Below are positions 1 through 10,815 of a DNA stretch of 64,000 nt, one piece after another. Each line of letters begins with the position of its first letter. The first letter of the stretch is position 1. Source of the DNA: Ovis canadensis (Eukaryota > Chordata > Mammalia > Artiodactyla > Bovidae); contig NC_091255.1 in assembly GCF_042477335.2 (NCBI RefSeq), positions 43,998,501 through 44,062,500 on the forward strand, written 5' to 3'. Made by a program: the position numbers and the translations under genes. Below the pieces are notes generated by a model. It searched no databases and was not told the DNA's origin. It saw only the letters and a list, made by a program, of their open reading frames with translations.

Positions 1-292
1 CTCTGATGTTCAGCCCATCTGAACACTAATGCAAGCAGTGGGAGCCTTCAGGAAGACTCTGGCCAGGTTCTACTCTCCCAGCAGAGGCACAACCATAGTG
101 ATGATGATGACCAAAGGCAGAGGGCCTGCAAGGCCAAACTAAGAAAAGCCAAAGTAAGAAAGAGGGAAACAATACACTCTGATTATAAATGGATCTGTAT
201 ATGGCATCATGTCTACCCTCAGCTGCAGAAAACCAAATTCTTACTGTACCTAACTTGGATTTTAGAGAAGAGTAAAATGCAACAACCCCTAC

Positions 293-405
293 CTGCCAAC
301 TTGGATGCAAAAGTCCCCACGGATGGTCCCTGGCTTGGAGTCCGCAGGGTTGGTCTCCCCAAGCATCACTCGACCTGTCTTCACAACATTCAGTCCCTCC
401 CAGAC
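293..405 (-). CDS. NME1: NME1 exon 4 (nucleoside diphosphate kinase A)
   Basis: Nucleoside diphosphate kinase moves the gamma phosphate of ATP to other nucleoside diphosphates through a phosphohistidine, working as a hexamer mainly in the cytosol. This 113-base exon encodes residues 77 to 114, beginning [12 protein letters not shown] and ending CIQVGR. It contains nucleotide-site residues R88, T94 and R105 and the proline P96 of the Kpn loop. On the minus strand an AG acceptor precedes it (406-407) and a GTAGGG donor follows (287-292). The last codon is split across the splice site. The catalytic His118 belongs to the next exon, which lies beyond the left edge. The reading frame is open and continuous with exon 3. 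NME2 is very similar, but position next to SPAG9 and the residues seen favour NME1. Confidence 0.95.
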
Positions 406-407
406 CT

Positions 408-1440
408 CCAAGGACAAAAGAAGATATGGTTAAGGAAAAAAATCAATCTCAGCAGAAAATCTGAAAACTATTAATTCAAAAAGAAAATAAAAGGCTCTCA
501 TAAAATGGCATTCATTCATCGAACAAGTATTTATGGGGCATCTAAGTGTTCAGCACTGGGAATACTGGTCTTCCTGCACTCTTCTTGCTTTTCTACTATC
601 TATTCTTGACACAGCAGCCAGAGTGGACTTTTTAAAATACCAAGTGTAAAACACTCCTACAGCCTCCCAGCAGTCATGAAGTACAGGGCCAAGACAGCCC
701 CACATAATCTGGCCTCTGCCTCTGCCACTGAATAAATCTCACCCAACCTTCCCTTTCACCCACCAGGTTTCATCTATTCCAAACGTCCTTCTGTACTTCA
801 GAAAGTTCCCAACCCCAGGTTCTTTGCACATGCTATTTTCTTGGTTGAGAATGCTCTTCACTCTATATTTGTGCATAGCCGGCTCCTTCTCATGCAGATC
901 TCAGTTTGAAAATCATGTTTCTTGACCACTCAATCTAATGTGGCCACTTCCTATTATGTCATCTTATTTCATTTCTGTGCATCACTAATCATTAGCTGCT
1001 ATGTATGATTTTTGGTTTCTTTATTATCTGCCCATCCTCCCTTTTCAGGATATACAGGCAAGGAAAGCTATGAAAACAGTTACCTATTTTTGTCTCATTC
1101 ATGATTATATCCCCAAGTGTCTAAAAAAGAGCCTGGCACAAAGATGACAACCAATACGTGCTCAAAGAAGAATTACTACAATAAATAAGACACAATCTCT
1201 CTACCCTCCAGGAGCTTACAATCAGGCATATCTCTCCTGATGTCTCCCAGATATGAGTCTTCAGCTCACCAAGCAAATGTATTTTGCCTTTGGTGAGTCA
1301 GAAAACTCATACCCTAATTGTCCAATGCCCCAGTCTCAGCATCCTCGCATCAGTGAAGACCTGGCATTAGGAGCAGGAATCACAATATTCACTCTTTGCT
1401 CCCAACTGAGCCATCTGTATCAACATCCCAAACATGTACA
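408..1440 (-). other. NME1: NME1 intron 3, with an ancient L2-like LINE remnant
   Basis: The stretch between exons 4 and 3 has no coding signal. From about 600 to 1190 it resembles the 3' part of an old L2 LINE: a phrase like TTTGCACATGCTATTTTC, then text reading like the L2 tail about items being 'listed', ending in GCCTGGCACAAAGATG. Identification is by memory of the consensus and the copy is diverged. I see nothing else in it. Confidence 0.5.
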
Positions 1441-1445
1441 CTCAC

Positions 1446-1547
1446 CATGGCAACCACTGGCCCTGAGTGCATGTATTTCACCAGGCCAGCAAAGAATGGA
1501 CGGTCCTTCAGGTCAATATAGTGCTCCTTGAGAAGGTCTTCAGAAGC
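1446..1547 (-). CDS. NME1: NME1 exon 3
   Basis: This 102-base phase-0 exon encodes residues 43 to 76, starting [19 protein letters not shown] and ending SGPVVAM. It carries Y52 and R58 of the nucleotide site and F60, which stacks on the base, in the known family structure. The acceptor AG is at 1548-1549 and the donor GTGAG starts at 1445. Length and phase match the mammalian gene as I recall it. No disruption is seen. Confidence 0.96.
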
Positions 1548-1549
1548 CT

Positions 1550-3845
1550 AGCCCATAAGATAGAGAAAGAAATTTCATTCCCAAACTATTTAAGCACAAT
1601 TTAGTTATTTCCCACTCACCAATCCTGCTATTTAAAACGTGAGCTCTCAGCTCACTTGTTCTATTATAATCTAATTCACTCAACTTACCAAAAGTGACAG
1701 GGACTATAAGTGCTCCAGCTTTTACCAATTTTCCCCTGTTGTCCTTGATTGATCAGCATAAAATTACAGAACACTAGAACTGAATCCAGCCATGGTATTT
1801 TAGACAGGAAAACTAACAATACGATGAATTTGCATTCCCAAACAATTCTCAACTAAAATGTTAGAGGGAGGTGGTCTCAGCATTGGATGAAAAGCAAACT
1901 GAACCAGAGCATTTCTCATCACATTTAAAAAATAGCAAAGGCCCAGTGCAGTGACCATGCAATTTCCACAGGTATTGCAAACCACCCAAAAGCACATGCC
2001 ATCTAACAATAAGTCACTTTACTAAAGAATAAATCTTTCACGTTGCAAGGCTGGTATCTGGGAACAAATCAGACTAGTTATAGAGAGCAAACCATCTGCT
2101 TAGCAATGCCAACTCGACTCACCTGTGTTTCCTCTTTGCTACCACTTACATGCTCCTTAAGGGTCTAATGAGATCCCTTAGTTTTCCCAGTTCTGTAGTA
2201 CTGCTTCGTACAGAATGCTGCACACTTCAGTGATACACACAAACGTGGGGATTTGCTGCCAAAAAGCACATCCTGAACATGCTATCGTTCAGCCCCATTG
2301 ATCGTCTCTTGCCAAAGTAAAATTACACAGCCACATCGTCACCCCGTTAGTATTCATCCTGACCCATCCCTCAATCCATATGGGAGACTTGCAGTGATTG
2401 TCTCCTGATGACCTTCCCTTACCAACATTCTTTTAATTCTATTAATTGGCGCTGGCTTTTTTTGTGTGTTGGTGCGGGAGGCGGGGACAGGTGGGAGGGA
2501 ACTCAAGTTTTCCTTCACATCAGATTTAAATAACCCTGTATGCTCATGGCAGCTATCCCCCATCCCATTCTTCACCAAGTCCAGGCCCTTGATAGGAAAC
2601 AGTCTAAAGGACAAAATGTATGCACTTAAGGGTCAGAGAGCCCTGCGTGAAAATCTAGCTACGTCACCAACTGGGTAACCACACGTTACTCAAACTCTCC
2701 AAGCCCCAGTTAGCTTCCTTATCATTAACAACCATGGGAATAGAAATAGATACTTCTCTGGGTTGTCATGAGAGCTAGTGAGAAAACACATGTGCCCAAC
2801 ACATGGTAAATATCTGATCAATAATACTTTGATTTCCCTTTATCTTCAAAACCTAATTCAATATACAAACTCTCTGGAAAGCACTGCTAATCCAATCCCT
2901 GGTTCTAATCATTCTATCATGCTATCCCCTCAGCATTAACAGCAGTCTGCTCCCTTTTATATTAACACACTTTTTCTAAAACATCACATGGGAACTATAG
3001 TGCAAATCAAACAAAATTTAAAATGCACTAGATGGGGAATTTCCTGGCAGCCCAGTGGCTAGAATTCAATGCTTTTACTGCCAGGGCTGAGGTTCGGTCC
3101 CTGGTCAGGAAACTAAGATCCCACAAGCCATGCAGCGCAGCTAAAAGATAAAATGCACTGGGAAAGTCCAAAGTTGACTCTCTTTCTCTGATTCATTCAC
3201 TAAAGGTGACTCTTAATAGGGAAAAAAAAGATGATCCCCTAATGTATTTGCTTTGAGAATTTAAGTTATTTCCCAGGTGTGTTTGAAGAAGGGTTCTTGG
3301 CCAATCAATCCTTTGGAGTTTTTGAAATATTGCTTTGCAGGTATCTTGCAAGGGCATTTGCTCTCTGTTTCAGGTGGGCCTCCCCAAGGGCACAGCCACA
3401 GCTTTCCCCTATATGCCCAGATAGCGTCTAATACATGCTAGACACTAGGCAGGTGGTAAACAATGATAAAAAGACTTCCTTGCTGAAAAACAATTTGCCT
3501 CAAATGGTGGGGGGGTGGGGGCAAAGGTGAGGGTCAGGGAGTCTCTAAAATGATCTGCTCAGGAAGCTCAAGATCAGCAGCTCAAACAGGTCCAGGGCTT
3601 TGTGTCAGAAATCACTGTGTTACAGTAATATGTGGAACTCTGCACTGCCAAGAGAAAAGGGAGGCTACTTCTGAAAGTCCTGAATAACTCGCTGTATTCC
3701 AAGACTCGGTGGAGAGGCCACAGTTTCAGGACATTTATTCACTCTAAATGGAGAAATCTAAAATGATCTGAAGGGAGAGAGAGGCTGACCTACGGTGTTC
3801 CCCTATTTCTATGAAGTAATAGAAACAGCAAGAATGAAGTCCACT
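1550..3845 (-). other. NME1: NME1 intron 2, mostly unassigned
   Basis: Between exons 3 and 2 I see no further exon. Apart from one plus-strand SINE near 3030-3149 the sequence is unassigned single-copy-looking intron. A short G-rich run lies at about 3508-3522. Confidence 0.7.
3030..3149 (+). repeat. Ruminant tRNA-type SINE with target-site duplication
   Basis: It has the family order: GGAATTTCCTGG start, GGTTCGGTCCCTGGTC box B-like segment, then AACTAAGATCCCACAAG. The 10-base duplication AAAATGCACT flanks it at 3020-3029 and 3150-3159. Confidence 0.8.
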
Positions 3846-3848
3846 TAC

Positions 3849-3978
3849 CCGCATGAATTTCATGGCAACAAGACGGAATCCCTTTTGTTCAAAACGCTTG
3901 ATTATTTCTCCCATGAGGCCTCGCTGGACTCCATCGGGCTTGATGGCAATGAAGGTGCGCTCGCTGCTGGCCATGGTC
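3849..3978 (-). CDS. NME1: NME1 exon 2 with start codon
   Basis: The exon opens with GACC and then ATG at 3974-3972, and encodes residues 1 to 42, starting [21 protein letters not shown]12 in the AIKPDG motif contacts ATP phosphates in the family. The acceptor AG is at 3979-3980 after a pyrimidine-rich tract, and the donor GTAAGTGG is at 3841-3848. The exon ends in frame with exon 3. Compared with the human protein as I remember it, residue 3 is S and residue 21 is M rather than V; both changes are conservative. The start is chosen because it is the universal NME1 start and the first ATG after the acceptor. Confidence 0.96.
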
Positions 3979-4227
3979 CTGGGGATAGGCAGGTGGAGGG
4001 ATGAAGCAACACTGAATATCCTGTCTACCTCATTATCCTTCTCAAGCAGATTATCCCACAAAGCTGCTTTAAATCTGTGACATCAATTCCAGGACTCTCT
4101 AGTAAAAACCTAATTCCACCTCAGTCCCCCCATCTATGAATTAATATCCCGGAGTGGAGAAGGGTCGAAAAGCCGGGGTTATAATTCATTTGATTGAATA
4201 AGCTTCTGTTAAGTCATATCAAGTGGA

Positions 4228-4582
4228 TGTGACTGCCAGTTCACCCTCAATCTGGACCCAGGCGATCAGAGGCTCCTCACTCCCTCCCCTGTCCTTGGAA
4301 TATACACTCTGTACACTGTTCCCATAGCAGGAGCCATTCAAGGATGCAGCTTTGAGAGAGGTAAGGTGTTATTGAGACCATCTGCACAGAACATGTGACT
4401 GAACCCAGTTAAGGCCTCTATATGATTTAAGATTCTGCTGGGTGGGTACAATGCAATCAGCCAAGATAAGCCTCATGTGTATGTTCCCTGTCTTATTAAA
4501 ACTGCCACCTTCCAACCTAGAGTGGTCTGCCTCTTTGGTCTCTCCTTGCCCTCTACTTACAGGGCCAATTTGTGAACTAATA
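4228..4582 (+). repeat. 5' LTR of the fossil provirus
   Basis: It starts TGTGACTGCC and ends AACTAATA. It can be aligned by eye over its whole length to the downstream copy at 9147-9514, with shared GTCCTTGGRATWTACACTCT and GTTAAGGCCTCTATAT segments. Confidence 0.75.
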
Positions 4583-5419
4583 ATTGGGGAACCAGCCAAG
4601 ACACTGAAGAAATGGGCCTTGAGAAAGAAGCATCCCTAGAGGAACTCCAAGCTGAATATCTACCTCTATGTGGGGAAGGTGGCCTGTATGTCTGATGCTT
4701 GTGGACCACTACAGGAGAACAGGGATGCCCCGGAAACCCTGGCTACTTTAACATGTTTGTTAGAGAAACTACACAGGCAACAATGAAGAGAAATGAATGG
4801 CCGCCACAGCGGGCAAGCCACTGGCCCCAGATGCACCAGAGGCTGAAGCTTGAGTTAGCTGGAAGAAGAGCTGAAGTCAGAGAAGAACATGCAGGTATCC
4901 ACTGCTCTGCCAGCTCTGGGGCTGGGAGACAAGGTAAAAGAGCAGGCTGATAAGTTGGAGACCTTAGCTTTTATGTAGCAAAGCTAGGAGGGCACAAGCT
5001 GCTGCAGATTAACGTCCAAGTGCTGTGACAAAGCCTGATTAGCGCACTAAGAGACAGAATCCTCGGGAAAGTGAGAAGCACAAAGGGGAGGATGTTGTAG
5101 TGATTGACAGTGAAACAGATGAAGCACTCGACGTTGTCCAACCCCTAATACAAAGAAAAATTTTAATCAGTAATTACCCTAGACTTATGGAAATAGAGAA
5201 ATACACCCCAAAACTTCTAAGAGAAAACTTGCATTCTTTCTCTGTCTCTTGAAATTGTAAATCTTACCATGTGTTTGAAATGTAAATATCACAGGAGATA
5301 ATTAAAACATTGCCCACAGATTGAAGAAAGAGGGTGGGGAGGGGTGTGAAAACATAGTCTGCTATAGGACCGCCCTCCCACAAAATCTAGGCTTCAGCGT
5401 CCATCAAAGACAAGTACAA

Positions 5420-5542
5420 AAAAAAACCTTGTTGGCCACGCTGTGAGGTTTGAGTGATCTTACTTCTCCAACCAGAGACTGAACTCGTGCCCCCTGCAAT
5501 GGAAGCATGGGGTCCTAACCACTGTACCACCAGGAAATTCCC
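5420..5542 (-). repeat. Ruminant tRNA-type SINE in the inverted-repeat spacer
   Basis: Reverse-oriented family signature: TTGGCCACGCTGTGAGG, GACTGAACTCGTGCCCC, and CCACCAGGAAATTCCC at the end. Confidence 0.8.
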
Positions 5543-5647
5543 AAATTTTTAAAGTCTTCTCTACAAATATTAGTAAAAGGCTTTAGCCATGTGAGTGGAT
5601 ACCGGATTCATGGCTCAAGTTTTGGAGAGACAGCTATGGATTCTTTT

Positions 5648-5765
5648 ATATCACCTATATATATATAGGTGATATATATATATTTCTATGGATTCTTTGT
5701 GTCTGTCTGTATTTCGTATGTCTATGGATATATGATATATATATAGGTGATATATATATATATTT
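5648..5765. repeat. Duplicated TA-rich palindromes
   Basis: The motif ATATAGGTGATATATATATA followed by TTTCTATG or TTTCTATC occurs twice (near 5660 and 5740), separated by a TATTTCGTATGTCTATGG segment. Each is nearly self-complementary. Confidence 0.8.
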
Positions 5766-6782
5766 CTATCTCCAGAGAGTATTGTCAAAATCAATTTGTA
5801 AAAAAGCTCTATTTAGTTGGCCTAAAGAAAAATAAGCTTTGATATCAATAGTGTACTTATGAAAGCTGAAACAACTTTCATGTGCTCAAAGGACAAAGTT
5901 TTGTTGGACTACTGGTCTGTTCCTTACAGGATTGTGAGAGGCTTTTCTTTACCTTTTGAGTAACTTGCCTAGAAAAAGATTCTGTGTTTTATCAAAATTT
6001 CTTGTGCTTCATGTTATCTTTCTCAGGTCTTTGATTCACAAACATTTTTTTTTTTTTTGCCTTTGATGGAAGCTGAGGACTAGATTTTGTGTGAGGGGGG
6101 GTCCTCTAGCAGATTGTTTCCACACCCCTCCCCACCCTCTTTCTTCAATCTGCGGGCAATGTTTTAGTTATCTCCTGTGATATTTACATTTCAAACACGT
6201 GGTAAGATTTACAATTTAAAGAGAGAAAGAATGAAAGTTTTCTCTTAGGAGTTTTGGGGTGTATTTCTCTATGAGTCTTCTCTATTAAAAGGGCTAAGTT
6301 TGGGTTGTTTTGTTTTTTTATCAATTATGTAACTTTCTGTATTTGCCTTTGGAGTCTTTGTAACTTAAGTTAAATAGAAAACTATTAATTCACAGGGACC
6401 TAAGATCCTATTTAATCGTGTTTTAAAACCTTTTGGTATTTTTGATAAGCTCTCCAAAAATTTATTCCTAAATAAAAGTTTTGTTGACCTAGAACTAACT
6501 CTCGGATTTTCCAGAGAACCTCTAGAACAATTCAAAAGATATATTCTCTTTCCTTATAAAAGAGAGATATTAAACTGATTAGCCTATTTAATATACTAAA
6601 TTATATGGGAAACATTATCAAATAAGTGATGTTAAACTTTCTTTGGGGTATATTTGTATGAAATTTCTAAAAATCTGCTATGTCTTGGTATAATGTTATC
6701 AACTATAATTTGTAAATGTGTATCCAAAAAAAAATCACATTTTCTTATCAATTGAATTACAATGAACTCTCATAAGATCTTT

Positions 6783-7050
6783 GCTACTACTAAGTCACTT
6801 CAGTCGTGTCCGACTCTGTGCGACCCCATAGACGGCAGCCCACCAGGCTCCCCTGTCCCTGGGATTCTCCAGGCAAGAACACTGGAGTGGGTTGCCATTT
6901 CCTTCTCCAATGCATGAAAGTGAAAAGTGAAAGTGAAGTTGCTCAGTCGTGTCCAACTTCGCGACCCCATGGACTGCAGCCCACCAGGCTCCTCCATCCA
7001 TGGGATTTTCCAGGCAAGAGTACTGGAGTGGGTTGCCGTTGCCTTCTCCG
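6783..7050 (-). repeat. Bov-A2 (BovA dimer) with target-site duplication
   Basis: Two tandem BovA units joined by a GTGAAAAGTGAAAGTGAAG linker. A perfect 11-base duplication, ATAAGATCTTT, flanks it at 6772-6782 and 7051-7061, so insertion followed the provirus. Confidence 0.95.
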
Positions 7051-7154
7051 ATAAGATCTTTAGCTATAGCCATTTAAAAGGTTTTTTTTGTCATTTACAG
7101 TCATTGTTTTACTCTGATGATTTGCAAAACTGTTCCTGCAAAAGTGTTTCATCT

Positions 7155-7475
7155 TGGACTTCCCCGGTGGTCCAACGGTGAGGAAGCCGCCTGCCAGTGT
7201 AGGGCACACAGGTTCGATCCCTGGTCCGGATTCCATATGCCACAGGCAACTGAGCCTGCGCACCACAACTACTGATCCCACGAGTCACAAGTACTGAGCC
7301 CAGGTACCGCAACTACAGAGCCTGCATACCCTAGAGCCTATGCTCCAAAGAGAGGTCACTGCCATGCAAAGCTCAAGCACCACAACTAGAATAGCCTCCA
7401 CTCACTGCAACTAGAGAAAGCCTGCATGCAGAAATGAAGACCTGGTACAGCGAGAAAGAAATTATTATTTTTTTT
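7155..7475 (+). repeat. Long ruminant tRNA-type SINE
   Basis: Starts GGACTTCCCCGGTGGTCCAA, has the GGTTCGATCCCTGGTC box and a long CACAACTACTGA-rich body ending in an A/T-rich tail. Confidence 0.85.
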
Positions 7476-7639
7476 AATGTGCTTCAACTTCAAGGAGATT
7501 TATGGAATACTTTTTACAAGCATAAGTCACTGATAACTGAGATCAATTTGCCTTCATGTGAGAGAGGCAGAAATGGACATTTCAAGGACTTCCCCATGGC
7601 TACCTGCACAACCCCACATGCCAAAGGGTGATAGCCCAA

Positions 7640-8380
7640 GGCTTGTCCCTGTTTCCTTTCCCCACTTCGATAAAACAGGTCCATTACATCAATGATATGA
7701 TAATGTTAACAAGTGATGACTTGCCCCTGCTGTGGGACACTCTGCAGGCTTTGTTGGAACATCCATGAGGGAGAAGGTGGGCAGTGCATTCACAGAAAAT
7801 TCAAGGCCCAGACACCTTGGTAAAGTTTTTGGCAGTCCTTTGGTCACATAAATTGTCCCAGAAGTTGTCACTGTTAAGGTACAAGCTTATCCAACCCCTA
7901 AGAACGTGAAACAGGTACAAGGCTTTGTAGGAACTGGGGGGTTTTGGAGGACTTTTATTCCCCACCTGGCACAATGCCTCCATCCCTTATATCACCTGGT
8001 AAAGACAAGGCATACGTGGGACTGGGGATTACAGCAGCAGTCTTATTAGAGCAGCAGATTATTTTGCCTTTGAGATGGAAAAGAATACCAGTGAGGCAAA
8101 TTAAAGCTCTGGGCACTTCCCAAGCTGGGCTACCATTTGAGTTAGATGTACCTATAATTCCGGAAGGTCTGAGTTGGGCACTGTGGCAGAGAAGGAGAGT
8201 ACCCCTAGGATTTTGGTTCCAGCTCTGGAAGAGAGCAGAAACCCAATACACCCCACAAAGCAACAGCTTCTAACACTGTACACAATGCTCCTCTGGGCAG
8301 AGCTTCTCACAAAGGAACAGCACATCATGGAAAGAACTTCCCTTCCTTTGAAGGGGTTGTTAAGAATAAGTTCCATCTAC
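7640..8380 (+). pseudogene. Fossil retroviral pol remnant (reverse transcriptase / RNase H)
   Basis: Translated segments resemble class I ERV pol: a YIND-type polymerase motif region, then an LVKFLAVLW-like and FIPHLAQ-like connection region, then FELDV...PEGLSWALWQ and VPLGFWFQLWK from the RNase H side. It is broken in many places and cannot encode a protein. Confidence 0.75.
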
Positions 8381-8385
8381 CCACC

Positions 8386-8506
8386 TCTGAGTGAACTCCG
8401 GGAATTGGACAGGGAGGCCTCTGATGGACAGGGAGGCCTGGCATGCTGTGATTCATGGGGTCGCAAAGAGTCGGACGCAACTGAGCGACTGAACCAAACT
8501 GAACCC
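8386..8506 (+). repeat. BovB 3' end fragment
   Basis: Carries the BovB tail phrase from GAGTGAACTCCGGGA through ATGGACAGGGAGGCCTGG to GACTGAACC. An internal 'GACAGGGAGGCCT' stretch is duplicated in tandem. Confidence 0.85.
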
Positions 8507-8617
8507 ACCTCCGCCAGGGCTCAAACCCTCACAATGACTAAATGACCTGTCCATTTGTAGCAGATGAGCACCCTACCACCAGTCCACTGTCTCTAGAAAT
8601 GTGGGCGCTTTAGGCCC

Positions 8618-8684
8618 TATCCCTGGAGGAAGAAATGGCAACCCACTTCAGTATTCTTGCCTGGAGAATCCCATGGACAGAGCC
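8618..8684 (+). repeat. Bov-tA fragment
   Basis: Contains GAAATGGCAACCCACTTCAG and CTTGCCTGGAGAATCCCATG; both ends are missing. Confidence 0.75.
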
Positions 8685-8699
8685 ACCATCTTGGTTCCC

Positions 8700-9110
8700 T
8701 CCATTGGCCTGGAGGACATTAAAACATACAGACAGACCCTTACTCAGTTCATCCAGCAAGTCTTAAATGACTTGTGCAAAGCCCATCTTAACCGAATACT
8801 AAAATAATCTTTAAAGAGAAAAGCTGTCCTCTAAAACAGAATAGCCTTGGACATTATTACTGCCCCTTAAGGGGACTTAGTAAATCAATGGTTCAAATTA
8901 TGGGGCTCTTGATGGAGAAAACTGTTATTTATTTTGAGAATCATCTAAATCTGTCTTTTCTCTTGCACGTGCCTTTATATTGTTGCTGTGGCATCTGCCT
9001 CCACTGCAGTCAGATAGCTGCCAAACAAGCCACCTCCACGTGGCAGAACCACTTGCTGACTTCTCAGGGCACACTTCTGACCCTGCAGAAGGAGAGGGGG
9101 TGAGACTGTA
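8700..9110 (+). pseudogene. Fossil retroviral env (transmembrane) remnant
   Basis: The region downstream of pol and just before the 3' LTR resembles the TM end of a class I env, including a decayed 'QNRLALDII'-like segment and a hydrophobic stretch near 8950-9010. Broken; assignment is by weak resemblance and position. Confidence 0.5.
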
Positions 9111-9146
9111 AGGGCTGGTCACAAGGGATGGAGTATTGGAGGAGGT

Positions 9147-9514
9147 TTTGACCATCAGTTGACACTCCAGCTGATCCCAGCAATTGCAAGCTCCTCACCC
9201 CCACCCCTGTCCTTGGGATTTACACTCTGCCTACTGTCCTCACATTAGGGGCTGATCCAAGGACAGCAGCCTTGAGAGAGTCAGGGGTTGTTGAGGCCAT
9301 CTGAACTGAACCACGTGACTGTACCTAGTTAAGGCCTCTATATATAATTTTAAAATTCTGGTGGACAAGAGCAGAGATCTACTCATCTTGCAACCACCCA
9401 AGATAGGCCTCAGACTCTGTTGCTCATTACACCTGCCACATACCAATCTGAGTGGCTGGCCTTTCTTTTGCCTTCCTTTCCTTCTGTGTACAGGAGCCAG
9501 TTTTCAAACTAACA
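9147..9514 (+). repeat. 3' LTR of the fossil provirus
   Basis: Aligned counterpart of the copy at 4228-4582; ends in TTCAAACTAACA. Confidence 0.72.
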
Positions 9515-10336
9515 CAGTATTGTGTACCCAATACTGTGGCAGAACTAAGGCAGGAGATTTTTAAAAAGACACTATCTTTCTTAACTATCCAGATGAGGGA
9601 AACCACAGTGATAATGTAAAGAGCAGTCTGAAATGGGGTTTGACCTACTGCCACAGTCATGGTTTTAGACCTAGAAGGGGTATTAGAGATTCTTTCATTA
9701 CAATCTCCTTTTACAGAGCACCAGAATGAGGACCAAAATCCAGATCACCCAACCCTATGCAACTTATGCTATGTCATGAGACATAAAGCATATTCTGACC
9801 AATAAATGGTGGATTGTGGGAACACTAAAACCATGAGTAATATCTGACATGGGACATCACGCTGGAAGGAAGCCTAGAGAGAACCGATTCTAAACTTTTC
9901 CTTTTACAGAGAAGACTGGGCTCAGAAACTGATCCTTCTCCACAAGATGAGAAAGGAGTCCTTTTATCTTGAAAGACAATCCCTCTGGCAATTTCTGGCT
10001 CTCTCTTCCTGTACTTTAGTTACCTCTTATTACAGCACTGTAACAATATATTTGAATTTTCTGTTTATCTGTCTTTCCACTGGCCTGCTGCATCTATACA
10101 GGGATGGTTTACTTCTGTGTCTGTCCTACTACCTAGCCACAGGGCCTAGCACTCGATAAGAGCAGAGAAAATCTCTTAAATGATAATCACCCTGCACCTC
10201 CAAGAAAAAAAGACAAAGCCCCAAAACTGGTGGAGAACTCCTAGTGGAAGCTTAAGGTAAGCACCGCTTCCCCAGGAGAAAATGGGACTAAAGCGCCACA
10301 AACAGTCCCTAAGGACATACACCGACACACCCAGCT
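9515..10336 (-). other. NME1: NME1 intron 1, unassigned
   Basis: No exon is recognised. A segment near 9670-9790 looks like a decayed MIR-type repeat (CTTTTACAGAGCACCAGAATGAGGA). Otherwise I see nothing. Confidence 0.5.
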
Positions 10337-10346
10337 GTCATTCATT

Positions 10347-10461
10347 CTGTGTGTACGTGTAGGTGCGTGCTCAGTCGTGTCCCACTCTTTGCGACCCTGT
10401 GGATTTTAATCCGCCAGGCTCCCCTGTCCATGGGATTTTCCAGACAAGAGTACCAGAGTGA
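10347..10461 (-). repeat. BovA monomer with target-site duplication
   Basis: Contains CTCAGTCGTGTCCCACTCTT and CCATGGGATTTTCCAGACAA. Flanked by GTCATTCATT (10337-10346) and GTCATTTATT (10462-10471), one mismatch. Confidence 0.85.
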
Positions 10462-10703
10462 GTCATTTATTGCTGCCCAGAAACAAGACACAACCGCTAC
10501 AGTCGCGGAAAGGCAGCCACCGGCAAAGATAAGTCCACGTGGCGTTGGACGTGAGCTGACAGGTTTGGACCAGTAGTCGGGCGCTTCCCTCCGATCCGAT
10601 CCCCCGGCCAGCTCTCTCAGCAGAACAAGTCCCACCTCTTCACCTCCTCCTTCCCAGACTCCACTCGTTTCCCTTTTCTCTCAGGAGCCCGAACTCTTCT
10701 TAC

Positions 10704-10815
10704 CAGCCCTCCTGCTACCTGGCCTTCAACACCGTCTGCGGCCGCCAGCACCGGAAACGCGCCCAGGTCCTCCAGGTTCCTGGCACCCACCCGCGCGGAA
10801 CGCTTCTGCCTAGAT
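10704..10815 (-). other. NME1: NME1 exon 1 (non-coding 5' UTR)
   Basis: On the minus strand the sequence beginning GCAGAAGCGTTCCGCGCG (10809 leftward) and containing GGCGCGTTTCCGGTGCTGGC resembles the human NME1 first exon as I remember it. It ends in a strong donor, CTG followed by GTAAGAA, at 10704/10703. The transcription start is uncertain by about 20 bases. The exon lies in a short CpG-rich zone (10,495-10,860) and is joined to exon 2 across a 6.7-kb intron. Confidence 0.75.

Larger units (their letters stand above)
5182..6278. repeat. Large inverted repeat, arms about 230 bases, inside the fossil provirus
   Basis: Arm 1 (about 5182-5412) and arm 2 (about 6060-6278) are reverse complements with roughly nine in ten bases matching by eye. 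Shared landmarks are AGAGAAATACACCCC, GTAAATATCACAGGAGATAA and AGAAAGAGGGTGGGGAGGGG. The 650-base spacer holds a minus-strand SINE (5420-5542) and two TA-rich palindromes. Confidence 0.9.
4228..9514 (+). mobile_element. Fossil class I endogenous retrovirus (broken provirus) in NME1 intron 1
   Basis: Two related LTRs in the same orientation bracket the element (about 4228-4582 and 9147-9514), each with a CTCCTCACYCCC-like segment, a TATATATAA/TATATGA core and an AACTAAYA end. Between them are pol remnants resembling gammaretrovirus-like reverse transcriptase and RNase H (about 7640-8380) and an env transmembrane remnant (about 8700-9110). The element is heavily broken, with many disruptions, and carries later SINE and BovB-derived insertions. 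LTR divergence looks substantial, so it is old but ruminant-lineage scale. It lies antisense to NME1. Exact family name is not known to me. Confidence 0.75.

Noticed and set aside
3744-4061. 105-codon frame containing the NME1 N terminus
   Set aside because: Reads through the intron on both sides; only 3849-3974 is coding, as set by the splice sites.
6783-7050. Regularly spaced direct repeats suggesting a CRISPR-like array
   Set aside because: These are the two BovA units of a Bov-A2 SINE in a mammalian genome.
7155-7475. tRNA gene candidates from box B-like GGTTCGATCCCTGG
   Set aside because: The boxes belong to tRNA-derived SINEs; no cloverleaf can be formed.
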